64,000 bases of DNA from positions 159,365,501-159,429,500 of the forward strand of contig CM075354.1 in NCBI GenBank assembly GCA_037693485.1, in the 5' to 3' direction. The position numbers and the translations under genes are program-made. Within the stretch, counting starts at the first letter, position 1; each line of letters starts with the position of its first letter. Shown piece by piece: positions 35,762-48,492 of this stretch. This DNA comes from Kitagawia praeruptora (Eukaryota > Streptophyta > Magnoliopsida > Apiales > Apiaceae). A model generated the notes under the pieces. The model did not search any database. It was given only the letters and a program-made list of their open reading frames with translations, and had not been told where the DNA came from.

Positions 35762-38004
35762 CTGAATAATCAAAACTTCCTTTTACAACTCCTAATTTGT
35801 AGAAAAAGCAATACTTATAAAAGACAAGTCCCCAAAAAATTACAAACATAATCAAATTCTATAACTAACTATGTTTAAGACAGTTTAATTAAATATCTAT
35901 ATTTTTGGTACCTTTTTTAATTGGTTTAATTTTTTTAATCGTGTTGTTAAAAACGATTATTTGAGTTAGTTTCGTGGCTAGATTGAGCAGATGTGACAGG
36001 ATCAAAGACTCAAGATGATGGGACTTGGCATTCTCCTGTCACCGATGGAGATGGCAATCTACTGACAATCTAACATTTTTTTTACTAGATTAACATTCAC
36101 TGCCTTGATATCTAAGGAAAGAAATAATCGAAATTTTCGGCCCTTCATAGATACAATTTCAATACCTAATGTTTACATAATGAGTGGAAATAATTGATTT
36201 TATTAAGGGCAAATTTTTCAACTTTAAATTATATTGTAGTTAGAATATAAAAAGCAAGTTCTAATTTCTTTTTTTTACATCATTATATCCCAATTCTAAT
36301 TGAATTTTAAGAAAACTTACCGGCATGCAACCGAAATCAAAGTCAAAAATAATTTTAGTATTTAAAATTTTATTATTGCATAAATTTAGTATATACAACG
36401 GGCATCGGTCTAAAAATTATGAGTCAATCAGTAAATCAAAGTCAAAGAGCATTTTTGTATTTAATTTTTTTATTATTATGTACGCTTAATATTTTTATAA
36501 TATATACAAACGGATATCGGTGAGACAAAATCGGTATAGAACATATATAAATAATGTATCTTATTTTCTATGTATATTTAATTAATACAATATTGTGTTG
36601 ACTAATTTATATTGATATTATAGATATATTTCTGTTGATTTTTTCTTAAATAATCTTCATATAAAATTTTAAAAAAATTGTGAGTCAAAATCGGTAAATA
36701 AAAGTTAAAGTGCATTTTAGTATTTAAATTTTTATTATTATTTTCGCTTAGTATTTTTATAATATATACAACAGGTGTCGGTCTAAAAAATTGTGAGACA
36801 AAATTGGTATATAAAAATTTGTAATTTTTATAATTACATAATAATAGTATTTTTATCTATATATATGTGTTACATCGAGCGTTTGTCTAAAAGAGCGTGT
36901 AACAAAATTGGTATAGATAAAAATAGAAAAGAAATTATTAACATCTTCGAAATAGAAAAGGTTTTATCTAATTTTTTAGAGCTCCTCTATTATAAATAAT
37001 TAAAATCAAAATTTCATTCTTTAAATCCTATATTTTTGAAAAAAAAAATAAAAATTTCCATTTTTAATATTAACATGTTTTCGAATTTATAGGAAGAAGA
37101 AGTCAAATTTACATATTCGAAATAGAAAAAAAAATTTATGTTTTTATATATATACAAGAGAATGTTCACAAATTCGCAAATTTTGAATTTATCATTTAAC
37201 GACTTGATTTTGACGGCTCTTTTCTTTTCTTCCTAAACAATTAATCATGTTAATTTTACGGGTTAACCAACTGCAATCATGGAGGTACGAATTTTTATAA
37301 TTATTGTTACGCTAACTTATAAGGAATTTCACTATTTTGTCACAAGTCATATAACATTAATATTAACATTTTCAAAATAAAAAAGGTTTTTTAATTTGTA
37401 TGGAAGAATAATACAAATTTACATATTCGAAATATATTTTTTATATATATTTTATGTATATATATATACAATCATTGGTTCTAATTTCTAAAGATCAAAT
37501 TTTATCACCATGTTTCAAACCATTTTCTTACTTCTATTTGCTTTTGTCTTCATCTAATTTCTTTTAGTTTTTTATTCATTCTTATTTTATTTAATTCTCA
37601 ATGTACATGACTAGGTGTGTGATATTTTGTGATTTTGAGGTTGTTTTTTTTGTTGGTTTTTAAGATTTGAATTTACTGATTTAATATTTGATTTCTTCAT
37701 TTTATTTTTAAATTTATGATTTGTTATGATTTTAGTTAAAATTATGAATTATTAGTAACCATTGGTTGTTCTTTGTTTTGGCTTTTTATTCTTTTGTTAG
37801 TGATCTCGGTACAGAAACACCTGATCGTGTGAACAGGAATTAAGAGATCTTTCTCTGTTTGACAAGTAGAAGCACTTGAGAAACTTGGCAAAAAGGTTTG
37901 AATTTTTACCATTCTCTCTTTATTTATTTTTCATTAATTTGTCGTTATTATCTCCTCATTGTTTTTATCATAATATTTCAACATCTTCTTTTAATTAATT
38001 CAAT

Positions 38005-38103
38005 CAAATATGCTTTTTTATCTACATGTATTTATTGCAACGGGTGTCGGCCTAAGAAAATGTGACACAAAATCGACATAAAAAAGTATATGATTTATTT
38101 TGT

Positions 38104-38151
<48 letters not shown>

Positions 38152-38505
38152 AAATTTGTAGAATATTGTGTTCACTAATTTATTTATTGATATTTTCTTT
38201 TTGATTTCTTTCTTAAATAGTCTATATTTTGAAAAAATTTTAAAAAATATTACAAGACCGCCGAGAAACGCGGCTTATATGTATTTATTACAACGGGTGT
38301 CGGCCTAAGAAAACGTGATATAAAATCAACATAAAAAAATTAATATGTACTTTATTTAGTTGTCTATGTATATTTAAATTTGTATAATATTGTGTTTATT
38401 AATTTATTTATAGATATTTTCTTTTCGATTTCTTTTTAAATTTATATTTTGTATTTTTTAAAAAAATGTTACAAGGCCGCCGCGAAGCGCGGCTTAGTCG
38501 ACTAG
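38005..38505 (+). repeat. Duplicated 3'-terminal unit of Helitron 1
   Basis: Two consecutive ~230-270 base units, each starting near TATTTATT(G/A)CAACGGGTGTCGG and ending in a GC-rich hairpin. The first ends ACCGCCGAGAAACGCGGCTT (about 38258-38277), where the stem is mutated and no CTAG follows. The second ends in the perfect hairpin and CTAG. A (TA)n tract (38107-38148) sits in the first unit. The ends of Helitrons 2 and 3 show the same doubling. Confidence 0.7.
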
Positions 38506-38508
38506 TTA

Positions 38509-39120
38509 TCTATTATATATATAAAGGAAAACCCCCGGGAGCTCTAGAATCGCTCGATTCATATTTATCTATTTTTCTAGAGCTCCTCTATTTTAAATAA
38601 TTAAAATCAAATTTCCTTCTTTAAATCCTATTTTTTAGAAAAGAAATCAAAACTTCCTTTTTTAACATTAAAATTAACATATTCGAAATAGAAAAAATTT
38701 TCAAATTTGTAGGGAAGAAGAAGTCAAATTTATATATTCGAAATTGAAAAAAGAAAAGAAATCAAAACTTCCTTTTTTAACATTAACATATTCGAAATAG
38801 AAAAGGTTTTCAAATCTATTATATATATAAAGGAAAACCCCCGGGAGCTCTAGAATCGCTCGATTCATATTTATCTATTTTTCTAGAGCTCCTCTATTTT
38901 AAATAATTAAAATCAAATTTCCTTCTTTAAATCCTATTTTTTAGAAAAGAAATCAAAACTTCCTTTTTTAACATTAAAATTAACATATTCGAAATAGAAA
39001 AAATTTTCAAATTTGTAGGGAAGAAGAAGTCAAATTTATATATTCGAAATTGAAAAAAGAAAAGAAATCAAAACTTCCTTTTTTAACATTAACATATTCG
39101 AAATAGAAAAGGTTTTCAAA
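38509..39120 (+). repeat. 306-base tandem duplication of a Helitron 5' end
   Basis: 38509-38814 and 38815-39120 appear identical, each starting TCTATTATATATATAAAGG. The 5' terminus of Helitron 2 is therefore present twice in a row. Confidence 0.88.
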
Positions 39121-39823
39121 TTTGTAGAAAAGAAGAAGTCAAATTTATATATTTCAAAAAATTTTGTACTATTTTTAGAAAAGAAATCAAAACTTCCTTT
39201 TTTAACATTAACATATTCGAAATAAAAAAGGTTTTCAAATTTATAGGGAAGAAGAAGTCAAATTTATATATTCGAAATTGAAAAGAGAAAAGAAATCAAA
39301 ACTTCCTTTTTTAACATTAACATATTCGAAATAGAAAAGGTTTTCAAATTTGTAGAAAAGAAGAAGTCAAATTTATATATTTCAAAAATTTTTGTACTAA
39401 TCACTTGAAAGTTGAAAGTTATAGACTTCCGTCCTTGCAAATTTGTAACAACTATATGATTCATATTTGTGTTGATTTGTTATCAAGATTATACATGGTT
39501 GATGTTTACTTGGATTATTTGATTATCGATGATACATGAGTAACAAATTAATCACAGAAAGAAGGTTAATTTGAATCTCGGAGGAATCGCACCTATCCAT
39601 CTCAAAAACTTCAACAGGTTTAACAATTATAAATTTGGTTGAGATTTCATAATATTTAATTATACAATCTGTATTGTTTTAATAACTATTTTTGCACTTG
39701 ATTTTGAGTTTTTTTTTTTTAAAGCATGCTCCTTCAATCTCATTGTTTACCACCTTCCTTCAATCTTAGGTATCGATTTTATGATTACACTATATATATG
39801 TGGGCCTCATGAATGTAAGTTAT

Positions 39824-39879
39824 GTAACAAATTGGCTAATCTCTTTTACACGTAACAAATTGGCTAATCTCTTTTACAC
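39824..39879 (+). repeat. 28-base tandem duplication
   Basis: GTAACAAATTGGCTAATCTC followed by TTTTACAC occurs twice with period 28 and no difference. Confidence 0.85.
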
Positions 39880-41900
39880 AGGAGATATAATTTGAAAGAT
39901 GTTGAATGTTCGATTATATGTTATTTAAGAAGTAAATAGAGAGGGAGTATTAAAGATGATCATGTATTCATGTATCTCAGAAGAATGGAACATGTTATAG
40001 ATTTACATTGAATCTTCGCAAACGTACGGGTCAATATCTAACGACCAACAATATCTAAGAGTTTTCATTGAATTTTGGCGGTTTGCAGATGAGCATAGTA
40101 ACATATTTGGAATCATTATTAGAAGCTTGAATATTTTGTACTTTAGAGAAATAACATTGTAAATTAACATTATTGAAAAAAATTATGCTAATCATGCTTA
40201 TTTCTATTTTTTTCTGAAGTTCTTAAGCGAGCTATATGTGTATAAATATATTTTTATTATAATACTCAAATACCGTAATTTTTAATTATTTATATTTTTT
40301 CCCTTTTGCATGTCTACTATTAAAAGTTTAAATTAATACTTAATTTTTTACAACTAATGTTCATATTTTTTTACAACTTCTTCATCTTAGATATATATGT
40401 GTTTCCCCATATATATCGATCTTATTCACTTTTCCGTTTTAAATATACTAACTTATAATCCGTGCAATGCACGATTCCTTTTCTAATATTTATTATTATT
40501 AATTTTTTTAGTACTTATTTGTTATTAGTATACATATTCGAAATAGAAAAGAAAATTAATATTCTTATATATAGACAATCATTACTTTTAAATATCAAAT
40601 TTTATCACCATGTTTGTAACTTTTTTCTTGCTTCTGTTTGGTTTTGTCTTCGTCTATATTTTTTTAGTTTTTTTTAATTCATTCTTATATTGTTTAATTT
40701 CTAATGTACATGGTTATGTGTCTGCGTCACTTGATTTTTATCATTTTAAGGTTTTTATTAATTTGTTGGTTTTAAGGTATGAATTTACTGCTTTTAATAT
40801 TTGCATACTTTGTTTTATTTTTAAATTTATGATTTGTTATGATTTTAGTTATAATTATGTATTATTAGTAACCATTATTTGTTCTTTACTTTGGCTTTTG
40901 TATAATTTTTATTGACCTCGGTATAAAAACACATGATCGTGTGAATAATGATCGTGTAAATAAGAAGAATTAGGAGATCTTAGTAAAAGTACTTGAGAAA
41001 CTTGGCATAAAATTTGAACTTTTATCATCGCACTTTATTTATTTCTCTTTATATATTTATTATTAATTGTTAATATGTTGTTATTATCTTCTCATTGTTT
41101 TTTATCATAATATTTCAACGGTTGAATCAAATCTACTTTTTTTATCTATATGTATTTATTATAACGGGTGTCGGCCTAAAATACGTGACACAAAATCGAA
41201 GTAAAAAAATAAGCATATAGTTTATTTTGTTGTCTATATATATTTATATATATTAAAATTTGTACAATATTGTGTTCACTAATTTATTTGTAAACATTTT
41301 CTTTTTAATTTCTTTCTTAAATATTCTATATTAAAAAAAATATTATAATCCCGTCGTGAAACACATATTATATGTATTTATTACAACGGGTGTCGGCCTA
41401 TAAAAAAATATTACAAGGACGCCGCGAAGCACGATTTAGTCAAATAGTCTTTTTTTTATATTATTATATATATAAAGGAAAACCCCCAGGAGCTCTAGAA
41501 TCGCTCGAATCCTATTTATCTATTTTTCTAGAGCTCCTCAATTTTAAATAATTAAAATCAAACTTCCTTCTTTAAGTCCTATTTTTTAGAAAAATAATCA
41601 AAACTTCCTTTTTTAACATCAATATTAATAACATATTCGAAATAGAAAATTTATTTTTCTAGAGCTCCTCTACTTTAAATAATTAAAATCAAAATTTTCT
41701 TATTCAAAATAGAAAAAGTTTTCGAATTTGTAGTAGGATAAGTCAAATTTATATATTCTAAATAGAAAAAAAAATTATATTTTATCTTTATCTTTATACT
41801 ATATAAAGGAGAACCGGGAGAGTTTTTGTTTTATTCGGTGATAATATGCTTTCTGGATCTTTGATCAATTTTATTAATTTTTTGTCTTCTTTGTCTTACA

Positions 41901-42235
41901 GGTTGCAAATTATATTCATACCAGGCTATTAGCTACTGAGATCGAGGGACACAAGGATCTGTGAGCTAGCCATCTATTAACCAATGGGCACCCATGATAT
42001 GTTTGCCTTCATGGAAGAGGTATAGACAAGTTGAGATTTTCACAACCAGAAGAGTCAATCAGGTAACAATTTTGTTCTTTATTGGATAAACATGTATGGC
42101 AGATGCTGCATGTCCCGATTGGATCTTGCTTAATTTCTCACAATGATTTGCAGCACTAAGTCTGCCACTTCTGCTCAACTCTTGATGGTCAGAAAAAGAG
42201 CGAGAAAGATACTGTTAGATAAATTGCCTTGATAT
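41901..42235 (+). pseudogene. Exon-like fragments inside Helitron 3
   Basis: A segment from about 41901 (after CTTACAG) to 42061 is followed by GTAACAATTTTG, and a second begins about 42155 after ATTTGCAG. Base composition is richer in G and C than the surrounding element, and AG/GT boundaries are in place. No protein family is recognised. Helitrons often carry captured gene pieces, so this is a plausible but unproven reading. Confidence 0.35.
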
Positions 42236-43041
42236 TCTGGTGATCGTTTTATCGACAATTTTGTGATTTTGGAACATGAGGAGGAAAGTATCTCTGTATA
42301 TTTTCTACTACCAGTACCTATTCATCACTTTTGTTTGGTCTCTTTCCGCACTCATGCATGTATATTTATAGGTATATTTAGTCGGTATATTGTTATGTGT
42401 TAGCTAACAAGTTAAGCAAAATATATTTTTCTACGACATTATTTGTATTGTCAAGAAGAACAATTGCAATCTATAGTTTATTTATCCCTTTTGTAAATGG
42501 CTTTTATGGTGGTTGCAAGAAGGAGGCAGAAGATACAAAAGTAGATGCGAGAAAATAGTTGCATATCAGCAAGTGTCAAAGGTCGAGAAACCTAACCACG
42601 TCTCCTTTCATTCTAGCTATTACTACTTCATATTAACATACATATCTTATTACATTGTTAAGATTTACACAATTTTTGTAAAATTCATGACAACTGACAA
42701 TTGTTCTTTTCAGTCACGGAACAATCCTAAAGGCAATACAATACATTGTCGTAATCTATATGTAGTAATAATTTTTTTAACAAGTATAAACATGCATAAT
42801 TAAACAAACAAATAAACAAATAGGAGTATCAAAGCCGACCTGATTTGATCGCTTTATATCTTTATTATATTATATAAGGAAATATTATATAAGGAAATTT
42901 CTCCGATGGAATTCTTAAACTATTCTAAACCTATTTATCTAATTTTCTAAATTATCTCAATTTTCAAATTTAATATATGCAATTATGAAAATAATTGATG
43001 TTATTAAAGGCAAGTCTCGCCTTAAAATTATAATATAGTTA

Positions 43042-43426
43042 GAGCATCTCCAATGGCGTTCGCTAAAATGATTGGCTAAAATATTATAAAATAATGATTA
43101 TGTAAAATTTGCTAAATCAGTAAGGAATTGTACTTCAATGGAGTTGGCTATAATGATTGGTTATATTTTAAAAATTGTATGTTATTATTATTTCAAGTTC
43201 TTACAAATGGAATATATCATTTAAATATGGTAATAGATGATGTGGAGTTTTCTTACATGTCTCTAGCGGTTCGACAAATATAGCCAATATCAAGGGGTTG
43301 TCTATAATTTTAGATAACAGGAATGTCCCGTTGGAGATAATTTTTTTTTACATATTCTCTAAAAATTTTATTTATGGCATGTAATACATATTTTTAGCTA
43401 AGTGGTTTTAAGGGTTGGAGATGCTC
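43042..43426. mobile_element. PIF/Harbinger-type (Tourist-like) MITE
   Basis: 385 bases with inverted ends GAGCATCTCCAA and TTGGAGATGCTC and the 3-base TSD TTA on both sides (43039-43041, 43427-43429). Related Helitron sequence without the element is visible at 36240-36242, giving an empty site. No ORF. Confidence 0.82.
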
Positions 43427-44871
43427 TTAGGATATAAAAAACAAATTCTAACTTTTTTTAAGAATAAAATCTCCCAATTATAATTGAATCCTAATAAATT
43501 TCACCAGCGTGCAAACCGAAATCAAATTCAAAGAGAATTTTAGTATTTAAATTTTTATTATTGTGTGCACTTAGTATGCATTTATAGAAAATCGGTATAC
43601 AACGGGTGTCGGCCTAAAAATTGTGAGACAAAATCGGTATAAAAAATATGTGAATAATTTATAGAAAAAAAATTTTAATATAGAAAAGGTTTTTTAATTT
43701 GTGGGGAAGAAAATTTCAAATTAACATATTTGAAACAAAGGTCCTACAATAAGGACACAATGAGAAATAATACGAGGCAGTCAAGTAAATAAAGGACCAT
43801 AGTATGCATTATGGTTTGGTTGTGACTTTATTTTTAGATTATATTGTTTTGTTTTGGTTTTATATTTTAATCTTTATATGTTTTAAAATATAATCTATTA
43901 TATAAAGGAAATTTCTCGGATGTTTGGTGGAGCTTTGTAATCACTTAAAAGCTATTTATCTTATTCTTATTTTATTTAATTCTCAACGTACATGTGTGTG
44001 CACCAATGGATTTTTCTAATTTTTAAGTTGTTTTTTTTGTTGGTTTTTAATGTTTCAATTCAATAATTTAATATTTTTGATTTCTTCTTTTTATTTTTAA
44101 ATTTATGAATTTTTATAATTTTAGTTATAATTATGGTTTATTAGTAACCTGGTTGTTCATTACTTTGATGTTTCTATTGTTTTGTTAGTGATCTTCATAC
44201 AAAAACACGTGATCGTATGAACAAAAATTAAGAAAGCTTTCTCTATTTCAAAAGTAGAAGCACTTGAGAAACTTGCAATTTCTTTCCTAAATTATTTTGA
44301 AAAATTTAAAATATAATACAAGGCCACCACGAAACAGGGTTATATGTTTTTATTATAACGGGTGTCGGCATAAGAAAACTTGATACAAAATCGACATAAA
44401 AAATAAGTATAGTTTATTTATTTATCTATATGTATTAAAATTTGTACATTATTGTGTTCATTAATTTATTTATAGAAATTTTCTTTTCAATTTTTTTCTT
44501 ATTTTTTTTAAAAAAATTACAAATATTATAGTGTCGTCACAAAACGAGGCTTATATGTTTTTAATACAACGGGTGTCGGCCTAAGAAAATGTGATTACAA
44601 AATTGACATAAAAAACATATAGTTTATTTAGTTGTCTATATATATTAATGTTTGTACAATATTGTGTTCATTAATTTATTTATAAAAATTTTATATTCAA
44701 TTTCTTTCTTAAATTTATATTTTGATTTTAAAAAAAATATATTACAAGGCCGCCGCGAAGCGCGGCTTAGTCAAACTAGTTATATATATAAAGGAAAACC
44801 CCCGGGAGCTCTAGAATCGCTCGAATCATATTTATCTAATTTTCTAGAGCTCCTCAATTTTAATTCAATAA

Positions 44872-45023
44872 AATAGAATTTCCTTATTTACATTCGATTT
44901 TATAGGAAAAGCAATAAATATATAAAGTAAATCCTATTTATTCTTATAATAGAATTTCCTTATTTACATTCGATTTTATAGGAAAAGCAATAAATATATA
45001 AAGTAAATCCTATTTATTCTTAT
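44872..45023 (+). repeat. 76-base tandem duplication
   Basis: Two adjacent copies starting AATAGAATTTCCTTATTTAC at 44872 and 44948 with no visible difference. Confidence 0.85.
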
Positions 45024-46055
45024 GTATATACAATCATTGCTTCTAACAATCAAATTTTATCACCATACCACTGCTTTGATTAAGATAATTATGTGGATAC
45101 AACATGTTATTGCATGATCTGATTTTTAGTGATTTCGATGATTATGTTTATACAATATGTTATGTTATCTGATATTTTACGAGTAATTTGGATTATGATA
45201 TTCTGATAAATTAATGCTCTATTACCGAAAAAAATGATACTCCTATTTCCATGAGTAAGTTTTTATGTTCTATTTAAATTGCTACATGAATTTTTTTAGT
45301 TCCATATTTTTTTTTATTTTTTTTGTCAAATTTTTAGTTCCATATTTTGATTGACCGGGATTTTAAATATTTTTGCAGAAAATTATTTAGAGTGCGTGAA
45401 GCGAGAATAACGTGATTGATGCAAAAGGTTGAAGACGATAATTATTTTTATATTTATTTTGTAGAGCCTCATCATGCACCTTCGAAATAGAATGTGATTT
45501 TTCTCTATTTGAGAAATAGAAGCACTTGAGAAACTTGCTACAAAAAATTTGATTACAGAACAAGGTTCTGGTAGACAATAATGCATGGGTTATTCAAGTA
45601 TCTGCGGAATAAGGCGACAAAGGTACTACACGCGGAATCGGATCTTTTTAAAGGTACAAACTTTTGAGACCCTTAAATTATAAATCGGAAGCATCATGTA
45701 TGTTCTTTTAAGTATAGTGTTTGTTTAATTAAATTATATTTAATTGTGAACCTTTTGAAGAATGGCCGTGAAACTAATTTACCAATTCATAACAATTCTT
45801 AACAAGTTTTGGTTGCATCAAGATTTTCCAATTTTTGCAGCATCACTTGATCATACTTGACAAGATCGAAAGCTATTTTGACGTACTGGTCTATCAATCA
45901 CTTACAAATTTGGAATTTTAATTTTGAAGATGCATGATCTAATGCGTATGCGAGTGATAATTGAGGGACTTTGTAATCACCAAAAAGCTTCTGTGTATTT
46001 ATTGGAATATGTTGTCAAGGATTTAGAAATTAGTGAAGATGACAGTGCCTTTAAG

Positions 46056-46630
46056 TAGACCTGGCAATTTGGTACACGACACGTGAACACGACACGAAAC
46101 GACACGAAAAAATACGGATATGGGTTTTGATTTTTAGTACACGAAACACGAAAGTACACGAACACGAAATTACACGATAGATTTAGTGTCGGATATGGGT
46201 TTTCATTTTGGGTACACGAAAGTACACGAAAGTACACGAAATAAAGATGTTAATAATTTACTACTTATAGATTTTATGTATATATTAATATTTTTTTATA
46301 AGGATATATATTTTACACAAAAATATACATATTTACAAGTTTTTATAGAGTTGTATTTATATTTATATATGGAAATGTAAAATATTTAATGTATATTTCA
46401 TATGAATATAATATTTACTAATAAATTTTAACTAAATTTTATTTTTATTTTTATATAATATATACACGAAACACGACACGAAAGTACAGGAATTCATTTC
46501 GGGTGGATACGGGTTTCATATTCAAGTACACGAATCCTGTTTCGGGTGGATACGGGTTTCACCTTCAAGTACACGAAACACGAAAGTACACGACACGAAA
46601 GTACACAACACGATCCGATTGCCCGCTCTA
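46056..46630. mobile_element. hAT-type element with ACACGAA subterminal repeats
   Basis: 575 bases with inverted ends TAGACCTGGCAAT and (complement of right end) TAGAGCGGGCAAT. Flanks are CCTTTAAG (46048-46055) and GCTTTAAG (46631-46638), an 8-base duplication with one mismatch. Dense ACACGAA and GTACACGA words fill about 180 bases at each end, and the centre is AT-rich. Ends and TSD length fit hAT elements. ORFs over it (45977-46237, 46186-46380) are by-products of the repeats. Confidence 0.82.
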
Positions 46631-48492
46631 GCTTTAAGGGTATGGAGAGAGAGAATTTGCTTTATTATATATAGGCACCTGTGTTTAAATTCAATTGATG
46701 ATTTGGTGGTGTGTCAAGGAGCGCGATCATCATTAGAACATACCTGATGAGAACTAAACGACTATCTTTGGAAGTTGCATGGATCTCAAGGTTGACCACC
46801 AAAGCTCTATATATATACTACAAATTAAGGCTTCCATCTAACACAATAATTAGGTGATTCCCATAATCGTGGAGAAAGAATTGATAGTTCTAAACTTGGA
46901 AAGGAATTTAATTTTTTTAATATATATATACCATCATTGTTTTTAACCATCAAATTTTATCGCAATATTTGTAATTCTAACAAAAAAAAAATTTGTCTTC
47001 TCTCTGCAGAGGAACAAGCAGGAAGTTCATCGGCAAAATCAAAGGTTACGATTCTTTTTATTATCCTCATGTAACAATCAAAATTTTGGATAAATTACAA
47101 TTGTGATAAAAAAAATTAATTTTATACTTTTACGTATATTCTATGACAATAACTTATTGATTTTATTTCTTTGAACAGCTACAATGCTAGGCACCGCATG
47201 ATAGGACACATTGTATTACTAATGGGCCTAATTAATGATTATCACCAAAATTTAACATATAAATTTCAGATATAAAATATAATCAAAAAAAAATCGAACT
47301 AGATCGAGTTTTTTTTTATCTAAAATATAATTAAAAAATTTCTTTAACTTATTTGAATCATAAAAAATTTATATCATTATATAAATAAGGCTAGCTTAGT
47401 TATATATGTACATGCTCGGGCTGTATACATTGATTGGCTAATTTATTTATTTTACACCATTATTATGCTTTTTCTGTTATGCTTTTTCTGTTTAGTATTG
47501 CTTATGTTTTGATTGACTAATTACGGATACTTTTTTTCACTTTCTTAAGTTTTATCATTGTTGCAGTGGAGTTTCTCAGAACAGTTAGAAGGGATGCTCA
47601 CGAGTCATGACTCATGTAAGTTGGCATCTTTTTTTTTTTTAAAAAAATTGTATTTGTAGGATAATTTACAAACTTAGTGAGTAATGAAAATTGAAACGTG
47701 TTAATTTGGACATGTATTCTCATTATTTTTATACAGTATATTAATCTTCTTATGACTATTGCGGAGAAGGTTTTCGGTTAAAACTTAAAAAGGTTGCTCA
47801 TGTAAGTTGTTTTTACAAACAGAGTAAAAAAAAATGCAGGATAAATTCCAATTTTAATTATAGTTATGAAATAAAAAAAAAGTTCTAATTTTTTTTAAAA
47901 TAAATTTCCCAATTTTTATTGAATCATAAGAAAATTTCAGCGGCGTCCAAACCGAAATCAAAGTCAAAGAGGATTTTAGTATTTAAATTTTTATAATTGT
48001 GTACGTTTAGTACTTTTATAATATATACAACGGGTGTCAGCCTAAAAAATAGTTTGACAAAATCGGTATAGAAGAATATATGAATCATTTATCTTATTAT
48101 TATCATGTATATTTGATTTATAAAATATTGTGTTCACCAATCTATATTGATATTATAGATATATTTTGTAGATTTTTTAAAAACTCGAAAGTTATTTATC
48201 TAATTTTCAAAATTATCCCCATTTTCAAACTAAATTATGTAATCAAGGAAATAATTGATGCTAAAAATGATAAGTCTCAAATCTAAATTATATTATAGTT
48301 ATTAGGATATATAAAAGAAGTTCTTACCCTTTTTTTCCACAATAGTATTTCCCGATTCTATATAAAAGATGTTATTGTGTTCACTAATTTATTTATGGAT
48401 ATTTTTTTCGATTTTTTTCTTAAATTTTTATTTTGATTTTTTTTTAAAAAAATGATTATAAGGCCGCCGCGAAGCGCGGCTTAGTCAACTAG

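Larger units (their letters stand above)
30019..38505 (+). mobile_element. Helitron 1 of tandem chain, non-autonomous
   Basis: Begins TCTATTTATATATATAAAGG followed by AAAACCCCCGGGAGCTC, and ends with the hairpin GCCGCGAAGCGCGGC (stem GCCGCG, loop AAG) then TTAGTCGACTAG at 38505. A TC start, 3' hairpin and CTAG end are Helitron hallmarks. Without the solo LTR (30452-35216) and its TSD it is about 3.7 kb. It also holds a hAT-type MITE (35494-35761), an exon-like piece near 35998-36075, several AACGGGTGTCGG repeats and a (TA)n tract (38107-38148). No Rep/helicase ORF is present, so it needs proteins from elsewhere. Confidence 0.8.
38509..41447 (+). mobile_element. Helitron 2 of tandem chain, non-autonomous
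   Basis: Starts TCTATTATATATATAAAGG three bases after the Helitron 1 end and finishes GCCGCGAAGCACGATTTAGT with ATAG at 41444-41447, a degenerate terminus. The first 306 bases are directly duplicated. The block AAATCAAAACTTCCTTTTTT recurs several times to about 39390. A 28-base tandem duplication lies at 39824-39879. Near 40443-40476 a complementary-strand motif (CGTGCATTGCACGGATTATA followed by AGTTAG) looks like the 3' end of another Helitron in reverse. ORFs here (for example 40462-40915) are AT-rich chance frames. Confidence 0.75.
41448..44779 (+). mobile_element. Helitron 3 of tandem chain, non-autonomous
   Basis: The TC start at 41448 directly follows the degenerate ATAG end of Helitron 2, and the end is the perfect hairpin plus CTAG at 44776-44779. 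Further 5'-end-like motifs (TATAAAGGAGAACCGGGAG near 41806, TATATAAGGAAAT near 42856, TATATAAAGGAAATTTCTCGG near 43900) suggest it was built from several Helitron fragments. It contains exon-like pieces (41901-42061 and from 42155) and a PIF-type MITE (43042-43426). No Rep/helicase ORF. Confidence 0.72.
44780..48492 (+). mobile_element. Helitron 4 of tandem chain, non-autonomous
   Basis: TATATATATAAAGG plus AAAACCCCCGGGAGCTC starts directly behind the CTAG of Helitron 3; the end is GGCCGCCGCGAAGCGCGGCT and CTAG at 48489-48492. It carries a 76-base tandem duplication (44872-45023), a hAT-type element (46056-46630) and exon-like pieces bounded by AG and GT near 47009-47044 and 47567-47617. Short ORFs (for example 48080-48286) are not supported as genes. 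Confidence 0.75.
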
